Source of the DNA: a virus
Length of the DNA stretch: 64,000 nucleotides
IMG/VR virus record: IMGVR_UViG_3300042344_000022
Location: 1 to 64,000 of that record
Direction: 5' to 3' (one strand)
The translations under genes and the position numbers were made by a program. How positions within the stretch are numbered: the first letter of the stretch is position 1; each line of letters starts with the position of its first letter. The notes beneath the pieces are model-generated. The model had not been told where the DNA came from and ran no database searches. It was given only the letters and a program-made list of their open reading frames with translations. This document shows positions 1 to 8,124 of the stretch, piece after piece.

Positions 1-2
1 CT

Positions 3-362
3 GGCTGGGAAAAGAGAGTTATGGACTGGTGTGACACCAATTCAAATATAGTAGCATGGTCATCAGAGGAGATTGTCATACCATATATCTCACCAGTAGA
101 TAACAGACCACACAGATACTTTGTAGACTTTTATGTTGAGGCTGTAGATGGTAAAGGTAAGAAGCAGACATATCTACTAGAGGTTAAACCTAAAGGACAG
201 ACTAAAGAGCCAACACCACAAAAGAGAAAGACTAAAAGATATATCACCGAAGTTGTCACATGGGGTGTTAATCAAGCAAAGTGGAAAGCGGCCGAGGAGT
301 TTTGTGCTGACCGTGGCTGGACTTTCAAACTAATAACAGAAGCGGATCTGTTCAAAAAGTGA
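3..362 (+). CDS. 4: Head completion protein gp4, 5' end outside the window
   Basis: Partial gene: the frame is open from base 3 and reads GWEKRVMDWCDTN before the first ATG at 21, so the true start lies upstream. T4 gp4 is about 150 residues and this part gives 119. Motifs fit the gp4 family: WEKRVMDWCD, SSEEIVIPYISPVDN, HRYFVDFYVE, LLEVKPKGQT and NQAKWKAAEEF. The family has a TnsA/restriction-endonuclease-like fold, in which the D of VDFY and the E and K of LLEVKPK would be the metal-binding residues. In T4 gp4 completes DNA-filled heads before tail joining. It lies upstream of gene 53 as in T4, with one extra gene between. The stop codon directly precedes a late-promoter motif. Confidence 0.85.
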   Translation, partial: GWEKRVMDWCDTNSNIVAWSSEEIVIPYISPVDNRPHRYFVDFYVEAVDGKGKKQTYLLEVKPKGQTKEPTPQKRKTKRYITEVVTWGVNQAKWKAAEEFCADRGWTFKLITEADLFKK

Positions 363-370
363 GATAAATA
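363..370 (+). promoter_or_regulatory. T4-type late promoter element GATAAATA
   Basis: GATAAATA begins directly after the gp4 stop codon. T4 late transcripts start about 6 bases after this element, which predicts +1 at about 376, one base before the ATG at 377. The first gene of the transcript would then be almost leaderless. Confidence 0.6.
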
Positions 371-376
371 CTAGTT

Positions 377-880
377 ATGGTAGACTACTCACAAAAAGAC
401 CTAACTGATTGGATTAATAATAAAGCCATGGACCTTACTAGTGGTGAGGTTCATAGAACTTTGTTAAATAGTGATAGAGGTGGTAAATCGATAGTAGGCA
501 ATCTATACTTCTTTAAGTATGATCCTAAGCACAAAGATACTCTAAACATATATGATCGTTACCCAATGGCGTTTCCGATCAAGTTATATAAAGACGGATT
601 CTTAGGTGTTAATATGCATTACTTACCTACAGGTGAGCGTCGATTGTTTGTTCGAACCGTTAATGAGTTTAAGCAAACACTGAGAGAGGGTGATAGGTTT
701 AAAAACAATGCAGAGTTTATCACTATGCTTGAACGAACTAAAAGAATATACAAGATTATGCCACAAGCCGTGCATCGTTACCTAAACGATCATACTAGAT
801 CAAAGTTTATTAGAATATTACCAGAAGAATATGATAAAGCAGTTCAACTAAAAATCGACGAATGGGTCATTAAGGGATAA
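377..880 (+). CDS. Conserved phage protein of unknown function between gp4 and gp53
   Basis: A 167-residue soluble protein with no signal peptide or membrane segment. Recognisable family features are NLYFFKYDPKHKDTL, YDRYPMAFPI and GFLGVNMHYLP in the first half, a sequence type I know from the same position in cyanophage-like T4 relatives but cannot link to a T4 gene product. The C-terminal half is basic and helical (ERTKRIYKIMPQAVHRYL). Its place between a head completion gene and a baseplate wedge gene suggests a virion structural or assembly role, which is inference. There is no clear Shine-Dalgarno sequence before the ATG, and the late promoter would start transcription one base upstream of it. 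Confidence 0.7.
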   Translation: MVDYSQKDLTDWINNKAMDLTSGEVHRTLLNSDRGGKSIVGNLYFFKYDPKHKDTLNIYDRYPMAFPIKLYKDGFLGVNMHYLPTGERRLFVRTVNEFKQTLREGDRFKNNAEFITMLERTKRIYKIMPQAVHRYLNDHTRSKFIRILPEEYDKAVQLKIDEWVIKG

Positions 881-883
881 CAA

Positions 884-1591
884 ATGGCAGTCAGCAGTTT
901 CTTTGATTCGTTTCCTAAAATCAAATACGATATCAACAACACATCCACCTTTCAGGCAGGCTCTCATGAGTTGGTTACTGATATCTTCTTTCGTCTAGGT
1001 GTTATTCAGAACGCATTGAATAACATTTCATCTTACTTTGTATATGATATTGAAGATGGTGACACACCAGAACTTCTTGCAGAAAGATTTTATAACGATC
1101 CTGGTGCAGCATGGATGATCCTGCTAGCCAATAATATTGTAGATGCACAACACGAATGGCCTCTAGATTATTCTTCATTTCAACAGTTTGTTACCGACAA
1201 ATACGGTTCAGTTGAACTATCCCAGACAACCGCACATCATTATGAAAAGGTCATTGAAAGACGCAATACCAGAACAGATGTGGTCAATGAAACTCGCTTT
1301 ATAATCAATGAAGATATTATAACCGATGATCCTCTTTCTGTACCATACGATTATTATCAGTCACTAGCTACTGGTGGTGCATATTATAGTTCCGACACAT
1401 ATGATATTGGTGATGACTCGATTGAGGTAACTGTTCGTGGTGAAGAAGTCTCATGCTATGATTATGAGAATAGAAAGAACGATGATCGTCGTTCAATCAA
1501 AGTCATCAAAGCAGAATACTATGTCCAGATTATGGACGAGTTTAGATATCTAACAGGACAGAAACCTGATTATATTAGGAAGTTGTTTTAA
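884..1591 (+). CDS. 53: Baseplate wedge subunit gp53
   Basis: A 235-residue protein, somewhat longer than T4 gp53 (about 196). The diagnostic block is ELVTDIFFRLGVIQNAL followed by YDIEDGDTPELLAERFYND and PGAAWMILLANN, the LysM-like segment of gp53, in residues about 30-90. The C-terminal RRSIKVIKAEYYVQIMDEF matches the RQIKIIAK...F end of the T4 protein. gp53 clamps neighbouring wedges together to close the hexagonal baseplate. AAGGG about 10 bases upstream supports the ATG. The stop overlaps the next start (TAATG), implying translational coupling to the hub gene. Confidence 0.88.
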   Translation: MAVSSFFDSFPKIKYDINNTSTFQAGSHELVTDIFFRLGVIQNALNNISSYFVYDIEDGDTPELLAERFYNDPGAAWMILLANNIVDAQHEWPLDYSSFQQFVTDKYGSVELSQTTAHHYEKVIERRNTRTDVVNETRFIINEDIITDDPLSVPYDYYQSLATGGAYYSSDTYDIGDDSIEVTVRGEEVSCYDYENRKNDDRRSIKVIKAEYYVQIMDEFRYLTGQKPDYIRKLF

Positions 1592-2862
1592 TGTCTGATA
1601 ATTATTTTGATCGTGGCTTAGTCCGACTAAACGGACAACTTGGTGGTGCTGATAGCTATACGCAGGTTACCTGTAAAGAGGTATCTTGTACCGAGAGTTT
1701 ATTGACACCAGGTCTGCAAACATCAGCGACATTTCAATCTCAAATCTACAAGAATGATGTATTCAAGAATTGGGATGCCATCAAGAATAAGCCCATGACG
1801 ATTACTATGGAAGATGGTTATGGTAATCAAATGTCATTGCAGCAAACAGTTTATAGAATGGATGGTAGAGAGTTTCATCCAGTCAATATTTCACAGGTTG
1901 AAGAATTTACTGTTCATGCATGTGATCAATCTCTATTAGACGATGCTAAGAAACTTGTAAGCAAATATTGGAAATGCACCACACCTTCTAAGATTGTAGA
2001 GGAGGTTCTTGGCACTTGTTTAAATATTCAGAACACATATATTCAAACTGCTGAACCCGCTCGTGATTATGCAGCGGAAATGATTCACCCATTTCAAGTA
2101 ATTGCACAGCAAGCCAATGTGGCACTAGATGGTGACGATCCATCTTTTGTGCATTATATGACATATTCTAATAGAGCCCAAGGTGCTAACTTTATGCAGG
2201 GCGGTTCTTATTGGCAGCCTACACATAACTTCCGTTCATTGACACATTTGGCCAGACAGGCACCAAGATATACATTCTTTCATTCTGAAACTGGCTTGGC
2301 TGGTGGTGCAGATTATAATAACGAGAAGTATAGAACACCCAACGCATTTAATCGTCCTGCTATTCAGTTTATGTTCCCATGTGACTTTGATTTACTATCT
2401 GACCTATTAAATGGTGTAGATGAACAAGGACAAAATATCAACGCAGGTTCGTTCATGAACGCTATGGATATGGCCGCTGGCTTTCTTACAGGTGGTGGCG
2501 GTGGTCGTATGCAAATGTGCGCCCCTAATGGTAACTTTAAACAGTCACTAACTAATAAAGGTTCAGCCGGTCAACAAAATGGTTGCCCATCAAATGTCGA
2601 GCAGCACCTATTAAAGCGTCAAGCTAGAATGGGTCTGTTAGAAAAAGATAAAGTTGCTCTTAGAATGATCGTAGCATGGAATCCATATATCAGCGTAGGT
2701 GATGTTATCTCTCTAACATGGAAAGATAAAGACAGAGGACAGAATTTATACGGGTCTGGTGATTATCTAGTTGCATCACTAACTCATAGAGTGCAGAAAG
2801 GTGGTTATGCTACGACTACACTCGATTGCGTATCAAATACAGTTGGACAGGGAATAGTATAA
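1591..2862 (+). CDS. 27: Baseplate central hub protein, gp27-like
   Basis: A 423-residue protein, close to T4 gp27 in length (391). It opens with a beta-rich domain (VTCKEVSCTESLLTPGLQT), has the MTITMEDGYGNQ tube-domain-like stretch near residue 75, and ends with GDYLVASLTHRVQKGGY, the ending typical of gp27/gpD-type hub proteins. In T4, gp27 forms the trimeric hub ring that carries the gp5 spike and contacts the tail tube. Unlike T4, the gene lies inside the 53-5-25 cluster, directly upstream of the spike genes, as in cyanophage-like relatives. It overlaps both neighbours by one base. Confidence 0.75.
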   Translation: MSDNYFDRGLVRLNGQLGGADSYTQVTCKEVSCTESLLTPGLQTSATFQSQIYKNDVFKNWDAIKNKPMTITMEDGYGNQMSLQQTVYRMDGREFHPVNISQVEEFTVHACDQSLLDDAKKLVSKYWKCTTPSKIVEEVLGTCLNIQNTYIQTAEPARDYAAEMIHPFQVIAQQANVALDGDDPSFVHYMTYSNRAQGANFMQGGSYWQPTHNFRSLTHLARQAPRYTFFHSETGLAGGADYNNEKYRTPNAFNRPAIQFMFPCDFDLLSDLLNGVDEQGQNINAGSFMNAMDMAAGFLTGGGGGRMQMCAPNGNFKQSLTNKGSAGQQNGCPSNVEQHLLKRQARMGLLEKDKVALRMIVAWNPYISVGDVISLTWKDKDRGQNLYGSGDYLVASLTHRVQKGGYATTTLDCVSNTVGQGIV

Positions 2863-4385
2863 TGGGAAACGCAAGCACACCTTCACATCCCCATGGTGAA
2901 ATAACACCAATGGTAATTGCTGGCGGTGATAAGACCGATCCAGCGCAGCGCCGTGATGGCTCAATGAAGCTATTTGATCCTAGTCGCTGGAGTCAGCAAG
3001 ATTATGATCTAAGCGATTTGTGGTTCAATGGCTTTCTACAGAACCCCACACAAATGGGACAGATGAGTACCGGCGGTGGTCTTGATCCTGGTACAATCGT
3101 ATATGTATTGAAGCAGGCGGGTGAGCCTGGTGGTGTTATTCTAGGTGCAGCAAGCGGCAACCGCAAAGGATCGTCTGGCGGTTCTATCGGTGGACAGAAC
3201 TTGATGGACGGCAGCATTATGCAAGAGTTGGCATCAAGAAAGATCGGTGTTAATGTTCCTCCACAGATTGAAGAAAAGACAGAACGTGGCGCCAAGATTA
3301 GAAAGATTAAAGAAAAGGGTGAGCAGCATTCATTAGATATGCTCGACGGCTTGCCTCTACACGGTGCATTGTTCCAGATGACTGGCTTTAGATTGCCAGA
3401 ATTAAAAAGCATTCCTACTGCCAAGCAGAAGAATGATAAGATGATGAATAACCAGATGATGCAACAGCTACAAGGACAGGTAATGTCCATGGCGCAGATG
3501 TTTCAAGGGTTGATGAATAATGGTCGTAGCGGTACATCGGCCGCCGGTGGTATTCCTGCTTCGTCAGGTATGATGAGTACCGTTTCTAATCCTAATACAG
3601 GAACAGAAACACAAGTCGATTTATCTAAGACAGGCGCTGGTCTAGGTCCTGACGGTGTATCGTATATGGATGAAGTTCTACAGACGCTAGAACCACACAT
3701 GCAGACTGCCGTTAAGTCACTTGCTAAACTAGTGCAAGGACTAGAAACAAATGACGGTGTAGAATTTCCTACAGGTGGTGCTGTTCATTATACTATCTTT
3801 ATGGAGAATGCTGCTGGTCTATTAGCGCAAGCAACTACTATTGACGACCTAATGATTGGTATGCAGAGACTACAATGGGACGAGAGTTTATTCGGTCAAG
3901 ATAAATTATCACCAGTTGTCTTTGAGGTAGACACCGCTCATGGTGCAGCATTTCAGTATATGTATTATGACGGACATATTGAGACTGTTTATACCAGCAA
4001 TACAATGAACAGCATGAACGCATGGGCTAATACTATTACAAGCCCAACCACATCACCTGCCGTAGGTTCATCAACACCTTCTAGCAGCACAGGAACAACA
4101 CCATCAAGCGGCTCTGGCTCTGGGCAGGGCCAACAAATGCAGTCAATGATGCAGCAAATGTTTGGTCAGTCTGCACAGATTATGCAAGAAATGTTCAAGC
4201 GTTTGGCACCACAGCAAGAAAAAGAAGCCAAGAAAATGCACGAGAAGCTAAATCAGTCTGCTGATGCCAAGAAGATACAATCAATCTCAAAAGATACGAT
4301 TGAAGGTGGCGAACCTTTAAGCAAGCAACATTATCAGGCTGATGCTGCTGGTACAGATCAGTTCAATTTACAATTTTTGGAGTAA
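2862..4385 (+). CDS. 5: Baseplate spike N-terminal part, gp5-like OB-fold protein
   Basis: Start chosen at the ATG overlapping the hub stop (TAATG), giving 507 residues; an in-frame ATG lies 36 bases upstream inside the hub gene. Residues about 1-100 contain SQQDYDLSDLWF, GGLDPGTIVYVLK and GGVILGAASGN, consistent with the gp5/VgrG OB fold. The middle is rich in Met and Gln and includes low-complexity Ser/Thr/Gly linkers. Residues about 320-390 (VEFPTGGAVHYTIFME, YYDGHIETVY) may form a second beta domain. I see no T4-lysozyme-like catalytic block. The next gene carries the beta-helical needle, so the T4 gp5 functions appear divided between two genes. Confidence 0.65.
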   Translation: MGNASTPSHPHGEITPMVIAGGDKTDPAQRRDGSMKLFDPSRWSQQDYDLSDLWFNGFLQNPTQMGQMSTGGGLDPGTIVYVLKQAGEPGGVILGAASGNRKGSSGGSIGGQNLMDGSIMQELASRKIGVNVPPQIEEKTERGAKIRKIKEKGEQHSLDMLDGLPLHGALFQMTGFRLPELKSIPTAKQKNDKMMNNQMMQQLQGQVMSMAQMFQGLMNNGRSGTSAAGGIPASSGMMSTVSNPNTGTETQVDLSKTGAGLGPDGVSYMDEVLQTLEPHMQTAVKSLAKLVQGLETNDGVEFPTGGAVHYTIFMENAAGLLAQATTIDDLMIGMQRLQWDESLFGQDKLSPVVFEVDTAHGAAFQYMYYDGHIETVYTSNTMNSMNAWANTITSPTTSPAVGSSTPSSSTGTTPSSGSGSGQGQQMQSMMQQMFGQSAQIMQEMFKRLAPQQEKEAKKMHEKLNQSADAKKIQSISKDTIEGGEPLSKQHYQADAAGTDQFNLQFLE

Positions 4386-4391
4386 TTAATA

Positions 4392-5606
4392 ATGGCAAGT
4401 GGCCCAGAGTCTAAAAATACAAACCCAGGTAAAGAAACACCAGATGAATTTAATGTCTTTGGTGATGCTCGTGGTCGTAAAGGTGCTGGTGAATATCCTA
4501 ATTACTGGAACTTTAAAGACCGTTCTGGTAACTCATTCGGTATGGACGCTTCTGAAGGTAATGAGTCAATTACAATTCAGCATAGAGGTGGTTCAGCGGT
4601 TCAGTTTCATCCAGATGGTTCTCTACACATTACAGCACACAACGGTAAATATGAAATAACATTCGGTGAAAATCGTATGACTATTTCTGGTGCTCAAGAT
4701 ATCACAGTCAAGGGTGATGCATCATTGAGAGTATATGGTGATTATAACGTCACCTGTCATAAGAACTACAATCTATCTGTTATGGGTGATATCAACATTA
4801 CTGGTAAAAATATGAATAGAGCCATTCGTGGCAATATGGACACACAAGCTAAGAACGTCAATAAGAAGATCGAAGGATCTATCAGTTATCAGGCGCAAGG
4901 TGGACAGGCATATGTTTCTAAAGGTGCCACTACGGTTGCTTCACAGGGTGATAAAACATTCTTGGCTGGTGCTTCTGGATTACATGCTGCCGTTACTAAC
5001 GAAGGTGATATGTCATTCTTAAACGAAAAGGGTGATATGTACCACGAAACAAAAGACGGTAAGGCAGATCAGAAGTATGCCAGCGGTGGTAAAGAAGTTA
5101 AGATTATGCACAAAGATGGTAAGACAGATCATACCGCCGACGAAGAAATCACCACAAAATCTACTAATAAAGGTATTACTACAACCGCCAAGCAAGACAT
5201 TACTACTAAGTCGGAGTCAGGTGGTATTCAAATGAAAGCCGATGCTGGTTCTATTTCGGCACAAGCACAACAGAATATTGAAGTTAAGTCACAACAAGAT
5301 ACCCACGTTATTGCACAGGGTCATGCTGCTATTGAAGGCTCAAGTGGCACTACAGTCGGTAATGCTACCGCTACCACTAACGTTGTAGGTGGTGCATCTG
5401 GTGTTAATATTGATCCACTTGGTGGTCTATTGAACCTAGCAGGCGGTGGCGGCCAGGCCTTCGGTGGTCTTGGGCAGCTATCATTTAACTTCCTAACAGG
5501 TGATCAGGCAACTGGTATTCAAGATAGACAAGCAACTAGAGCAAATCAGCCACAGGCAGAAGCCGACGCTTCCGCTTGGATCAATGCTCTTGATAGAACG
5601 GCATAA
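4392..5606 (+). CDS. Baseplate spike needle, gp5 C-terminal/VgrG-like beta-helix
   Basis: 404 residues. After an N-terminal region with RSGNSFGMDASEGNESITI and the GGSAVQFHPDGSLHITAHNG motif, the protein is a long series of short strands of the type VKGDASLRVYGDYNVT and LSVMGDINITGKN, typical of the intertwined triple-stranded beta-helix of gp5 and VgrG needles. The repeats run from about residue 80 to 340, then a Gly-rich tail follows. The protein probably trimerises at the tip of the tail tube and pierces the outer membrane. GGAG 10 bases upstream supports the start. The stop codon TAA is part of the late promoter for gene 25. Confidence 0.78.
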   Translation: MASGPESKNTNPGKETPDEFNVFGDARGRKGAGEYPNYWNFKDRSGNSFGMDASEGNESITIQHRGGSAVQFHPDGSLHITAHNGKYEITFGENRMTISGAQDITVKGDASLRVYGDYNVTCHKNYNLSVMGDINITGKNMNRAIRGNMDTQAKNVNKKIEGSISYQAQGGQAYVSKGATTVASQGDKTFLAGASGLHAAVTNEGDMSFLNEKGDMYHETKDGKADQKYASGGKEVKIMHKDGKTDHTADEEITTKSTNKGITTTAKQDITTKSESGGIQMKADAGSISAQAQQNIEVKSQQDTHVIAQGHAAIEGSSGTTVGNATATTNVVGGASGVNIDPLGGLLNLAGGGGQAFGGLGQLSFNFLTGDQATGIQDRQATRANQPQAEADASAWINALDRTA

Positions 5607-5609
5607 ATA
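5602..5609 (+). promoter_or_regulatory. Late promoter element CATAAATA before gene 25
   Basis: The motif contains the TAA stop (5604-5606) of the spike gene. Predicted +1 near 5615 gives a 15-base leader that includes the ribosome-binding site AGAGGA. It would drive genes 25, 6 and the gp7-like gene, which follow with almost no gaps. Confidence 0.7.
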
Positions 5610-5629
5610 TAATAAACTAGAGGACCTCT

Positions 5630-6034
5630 ATGTCAGTCAATCAGGTAAATAGACAGCCAGATTATTCAGACCTTGATTTGGATTTTTTCAGAAATCCATC
5701 AACTAATGACGTTACCCGCAAGGTGGGTGATGAGTCAATTAAACGTGCTGTTCGTAATCTAATATTGACTAACTATAATGAGCGCCCATTTCAGAGTTAT
5801 ATTGGTTCTGATGTTAGAAGATTACTATTTGAACCAATGACCTCTTTTACTGCTATTCAGTTACAGAAGGCCATTAAACTATGTATTGAGAACTTTGAGC
5901 CACGAGTTAAGTTACAGGCAGTTGATGTAACCGCTGATATTGATAATAACGGGTTCAATGTTCGCTTGCAGTATATTATTCTGAATAGAGACCTACCAGT
6001 AACAACAACAATATTCCTTGAAAGGATTCGTTAA
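5630..6034 (+). CDS. 25: Baseplate wedge subunit gp25
   Basis: A 134-residue protein matching the length of T4 gp25 (132) and the GPW/gp25 domain throughout. Visible features are DLDFFRNPSTNDVTRK, DESIKRAVRNLILTNYNERPFQ with the conserved NERPF, the G-x-D segment YIGSDVRRLLFEP, and the closing strand LQYIILN. gp25 initiates sheath polymerisation and, with gp6 and gp53, forms the core wedge bundle. It is the first gene of a late unit, with AGAGGA well spaced before the ATG. The following gene 6 begins 5 bases after its stop. Confidence 0.93.
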   Translation: MSVNQVNRQPDYSDLDLDFFRNPSTNDVTRKVGDESIKRAVRNLILTNYNERPFQSYIGSDVRRLLFEPMTSFTAIQLQKAIKLCIENFEPRVKLQAVDVTADIDNNGFNVRLQYIILNRDLPVTTTIFLERIR

Positions 6035-6039
6035 GAGCC

Positions 6040-8124
6040 ATGGCAAGTTCCAACAATATACTTAGAGTTGCGGATCTAGACTTCTTCTCTATTCGCAATA
6101 ATCTAAAAGAGTATCTCCGCAGTCAGAATACTTTTCAAGATTATGACTTTGAGGGTTCTGGTATGTCTGTAATGCTAGACATTCTGGCATACAATACCTA
6201 TTACAATTCATATTACTTGAATATGGCTGCTAACGAAGCCTTTCTTGATACGGCGCAGCTTAGAAAGAACATCGTATCACACGCCAAGGTGATCAACTAT
6301 GTGCCTATGTCTATGCGTGGTGCAGAGGCTATGGTAAATGTTGTTGTCACACCAGGTCCCGATGAAGATCAGATCATCAATTATATTACACTAGACAAAT
6401 GGACAACCTTTCTTGGTGCTGATAAGGAACAAGTTAATTACCCATTCGTTGCAATACATTCTAATACCGCATATAAGAGCAACGGTTCATTTGTGTTCAG
6501 CAATGTAGTTGTTAGACAGGGTGAGGCTGTTACAATGCAGTTCCCAGTGCTGGCTAATAACACATCAAGACGCTTTCAGATTCCATCTTCTAACGTCGAT
6601 ACATCAACTCTAACTATTTCAGTTCAGGAGTCCGCATCAAATACTACCACAACTGAATATGTATTAGCCGCTGACATTTCAGAAATTCAAGCTAACTCTA
6701 CGGTATATTTCATCGAAGAAGATCAGGACTCATATTACACAGTTTATTTTGGTGATAACTACATCGGTAAGAGACCTTCTAATGGCTCTATCGTTATTGC
6801 AACTTATCTTGATACTGTAGGTCCTAGAGGCAACAATATTTCAAGAATTGGTCTATCTGACGCTGACGGTATTGCAGGATTCAGTAGCAATGTTAGAGTT
6901 ACAGTAACAAGCGCCTCTGCTGGTGGTTCTGATAAAGAAACGGTAGAACAGGTTCGTTTCCGTTCTACTAACTATTACACCTCACAAAATCGTGCTGTTA
7001 CCTCTGGTGACTATGAAGCACTCGTTACTAAAGACTTCCCTAACATTGAAGCTGTTTCTGTTTGGGGTGGTGAAGATAATGATCCTATCGTATATGGTAA
7101 AGTGTTCATGTCTCTCAAGACCAAGGGTTATTATACACTAACCAATCTAGAAAAAGAAACAATTAAAAATAGCCTTGTTGAAAATCGCAACGTTCTAACT
7201 GTTAAGCCAGATATCGTCGATCCTGAATATGCATTCGTTCTTATTCGTGGTAAGGTTAGATATAATCCTAACTTGACAACTAGAACACAAGGGCAAATTC
7301 TAAATCTAATCAAAGAAGCTATCTACAATTACGCCACACAGGAACTATACACATTCAAATCAACTTTTAAGTTGTCTAAGATGCAGTATTATATTGAACA
7401 GTCAGAAGCATCTATTACATCTTCTGATATCGATATCTTCCTACAACGCCGTGTCAAGATGGAGATTGGCGGAACTAATACATATGTTATTAGCTTTAAC
7501 ACACCGCTTCGTAAGGGTGACTATGCGTTCAAGCTAAACACATATCCAACTCTTAAAGTAAAAGACTCCGCAGCTATTCAGCGTGACGTATTCATTGAAG
7601 AAACTCCAGAGTCCTATACTGGTATTGATTCGGTATCAATTCTAAATCCTGGTGTTAATTATACTAGCAAACCAACACTAACAATTACTGGTGACGGTTC
7701 TGGTGGTGAAGTTGAGCCAGTCATCGTCAATGGACGTTTTGTTTCTGTCCGAGTTATAAACCCTGGTATTAATTACACCAGAGCGTTCGTTGAGATTACC
7801 GACAGTCAGGGTTCTGGCGCAGTTCTAGCAGTTAACCTAAGATCAACAACAGGAACACTAAGAACATATTACTATAAGCCAAACGGTGAAAAGGTTATCG
7901 TTAATGCAGCAGCAGGCACTATTGATTATCTAACTGGTAAAATTATTCTAGATACATTGACACCTATTTCAATGCCAGCAAACGATTTCTATGATCAAGA
8001 CGTTCTTACAATTAACGTTGTTCCTGAACAGGGCGTTATTGTTCCTCTGAGAAATCGTATTCTCGCTATTGACACTAACAACATACAGGCAATTCAGCTA
8101 GACATGGTAGCCGAAACAGCATGA
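6040..8124 (+). CDS. 6: Baseplate wedge subunit gp6
   Basis: 694 residues, similar to T4 gp6 (660). The N-terminal part has LRVADLDFFSIRNNLKEYLRSQ and MLDILAYNTYYNSYYLNMAANEAFLDTA, hallmark gp6/gpJ sequences, and the middle has VRFRSTNYYTSQNRAVTSGDYEALV. Residues about 530-600 hold two copies of an NPGxNY repeat that also occurs in the two following wedge proteins. gp6 dimers form the continuous ring of the baseplate. The last four bases overlap the next ATG (ATGA). Confidence 0.92.
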   Translation: MASSNNILRVADLDFFSIRNNLKEYLRSQNTFQDYDFEGSGMSVMLDILAYNTYYNSYYLNMAANEAFLDTAQLRKNIVSHAKVINYVPMSMRGAEAMVNVVVTPGPDEDQIINYITLDKWTTFLGADKEQVNYPFVAIHSNTAYKSNGSFVFSNVVVRQGEAVTMQFPVLANNTSRRFQIPSSNVDTSTLTISVQESASNTTTTEYVLAADISEIQANSTVYFIEEDQDSYYTVYFGDNYIGKRPSNGSIVIATYLDTVGPRGNNISRIGLSDADGIAGFSSNVRVTVTSASAGGSDKETVEQVRFRSTNYYTSQNRAVTSGDYEALVTKDFPNIEAVSVWGGEDNDPIVYGKVFMSLKTKGYYTLTNLEKETIKNSLVENRNVLTVKPDIVDPEYAFVLIRGKVRYNPNLTTRTQGQILNLIKEAIYNYATQELYTFKSTFKLSKMQYYIEQSEASITSSDIDIFLQRRVKMEIGGTNTYVISFNTPLRKGDYAFKLNTYPTLKVKDSAAIQRDVFIEETPESYTGIDSVSILNPGVNYTSKPTLTITGDGSGGEVEPVIVNGRFVSVRVINPGINYTRAFVEITDSQGSGAVLAVNLRSTTGTLRTYYYKPNGEKVIVNAAAGTIDYLTGKIILDTLTPISMPANDFYDQDVLTINVVPEQGVIVPLRNRILAIDTNNIQAIQLDMVAETA

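Noticed and set aside
3002-3490. Minus-strand frames opposite the spike gene and other structural genes
   Set aside because: All are antisense shadows with Pro/Ser/Cys-rich translations and no promoters; the only credible minus-strand promoter lies at 62264-62292.
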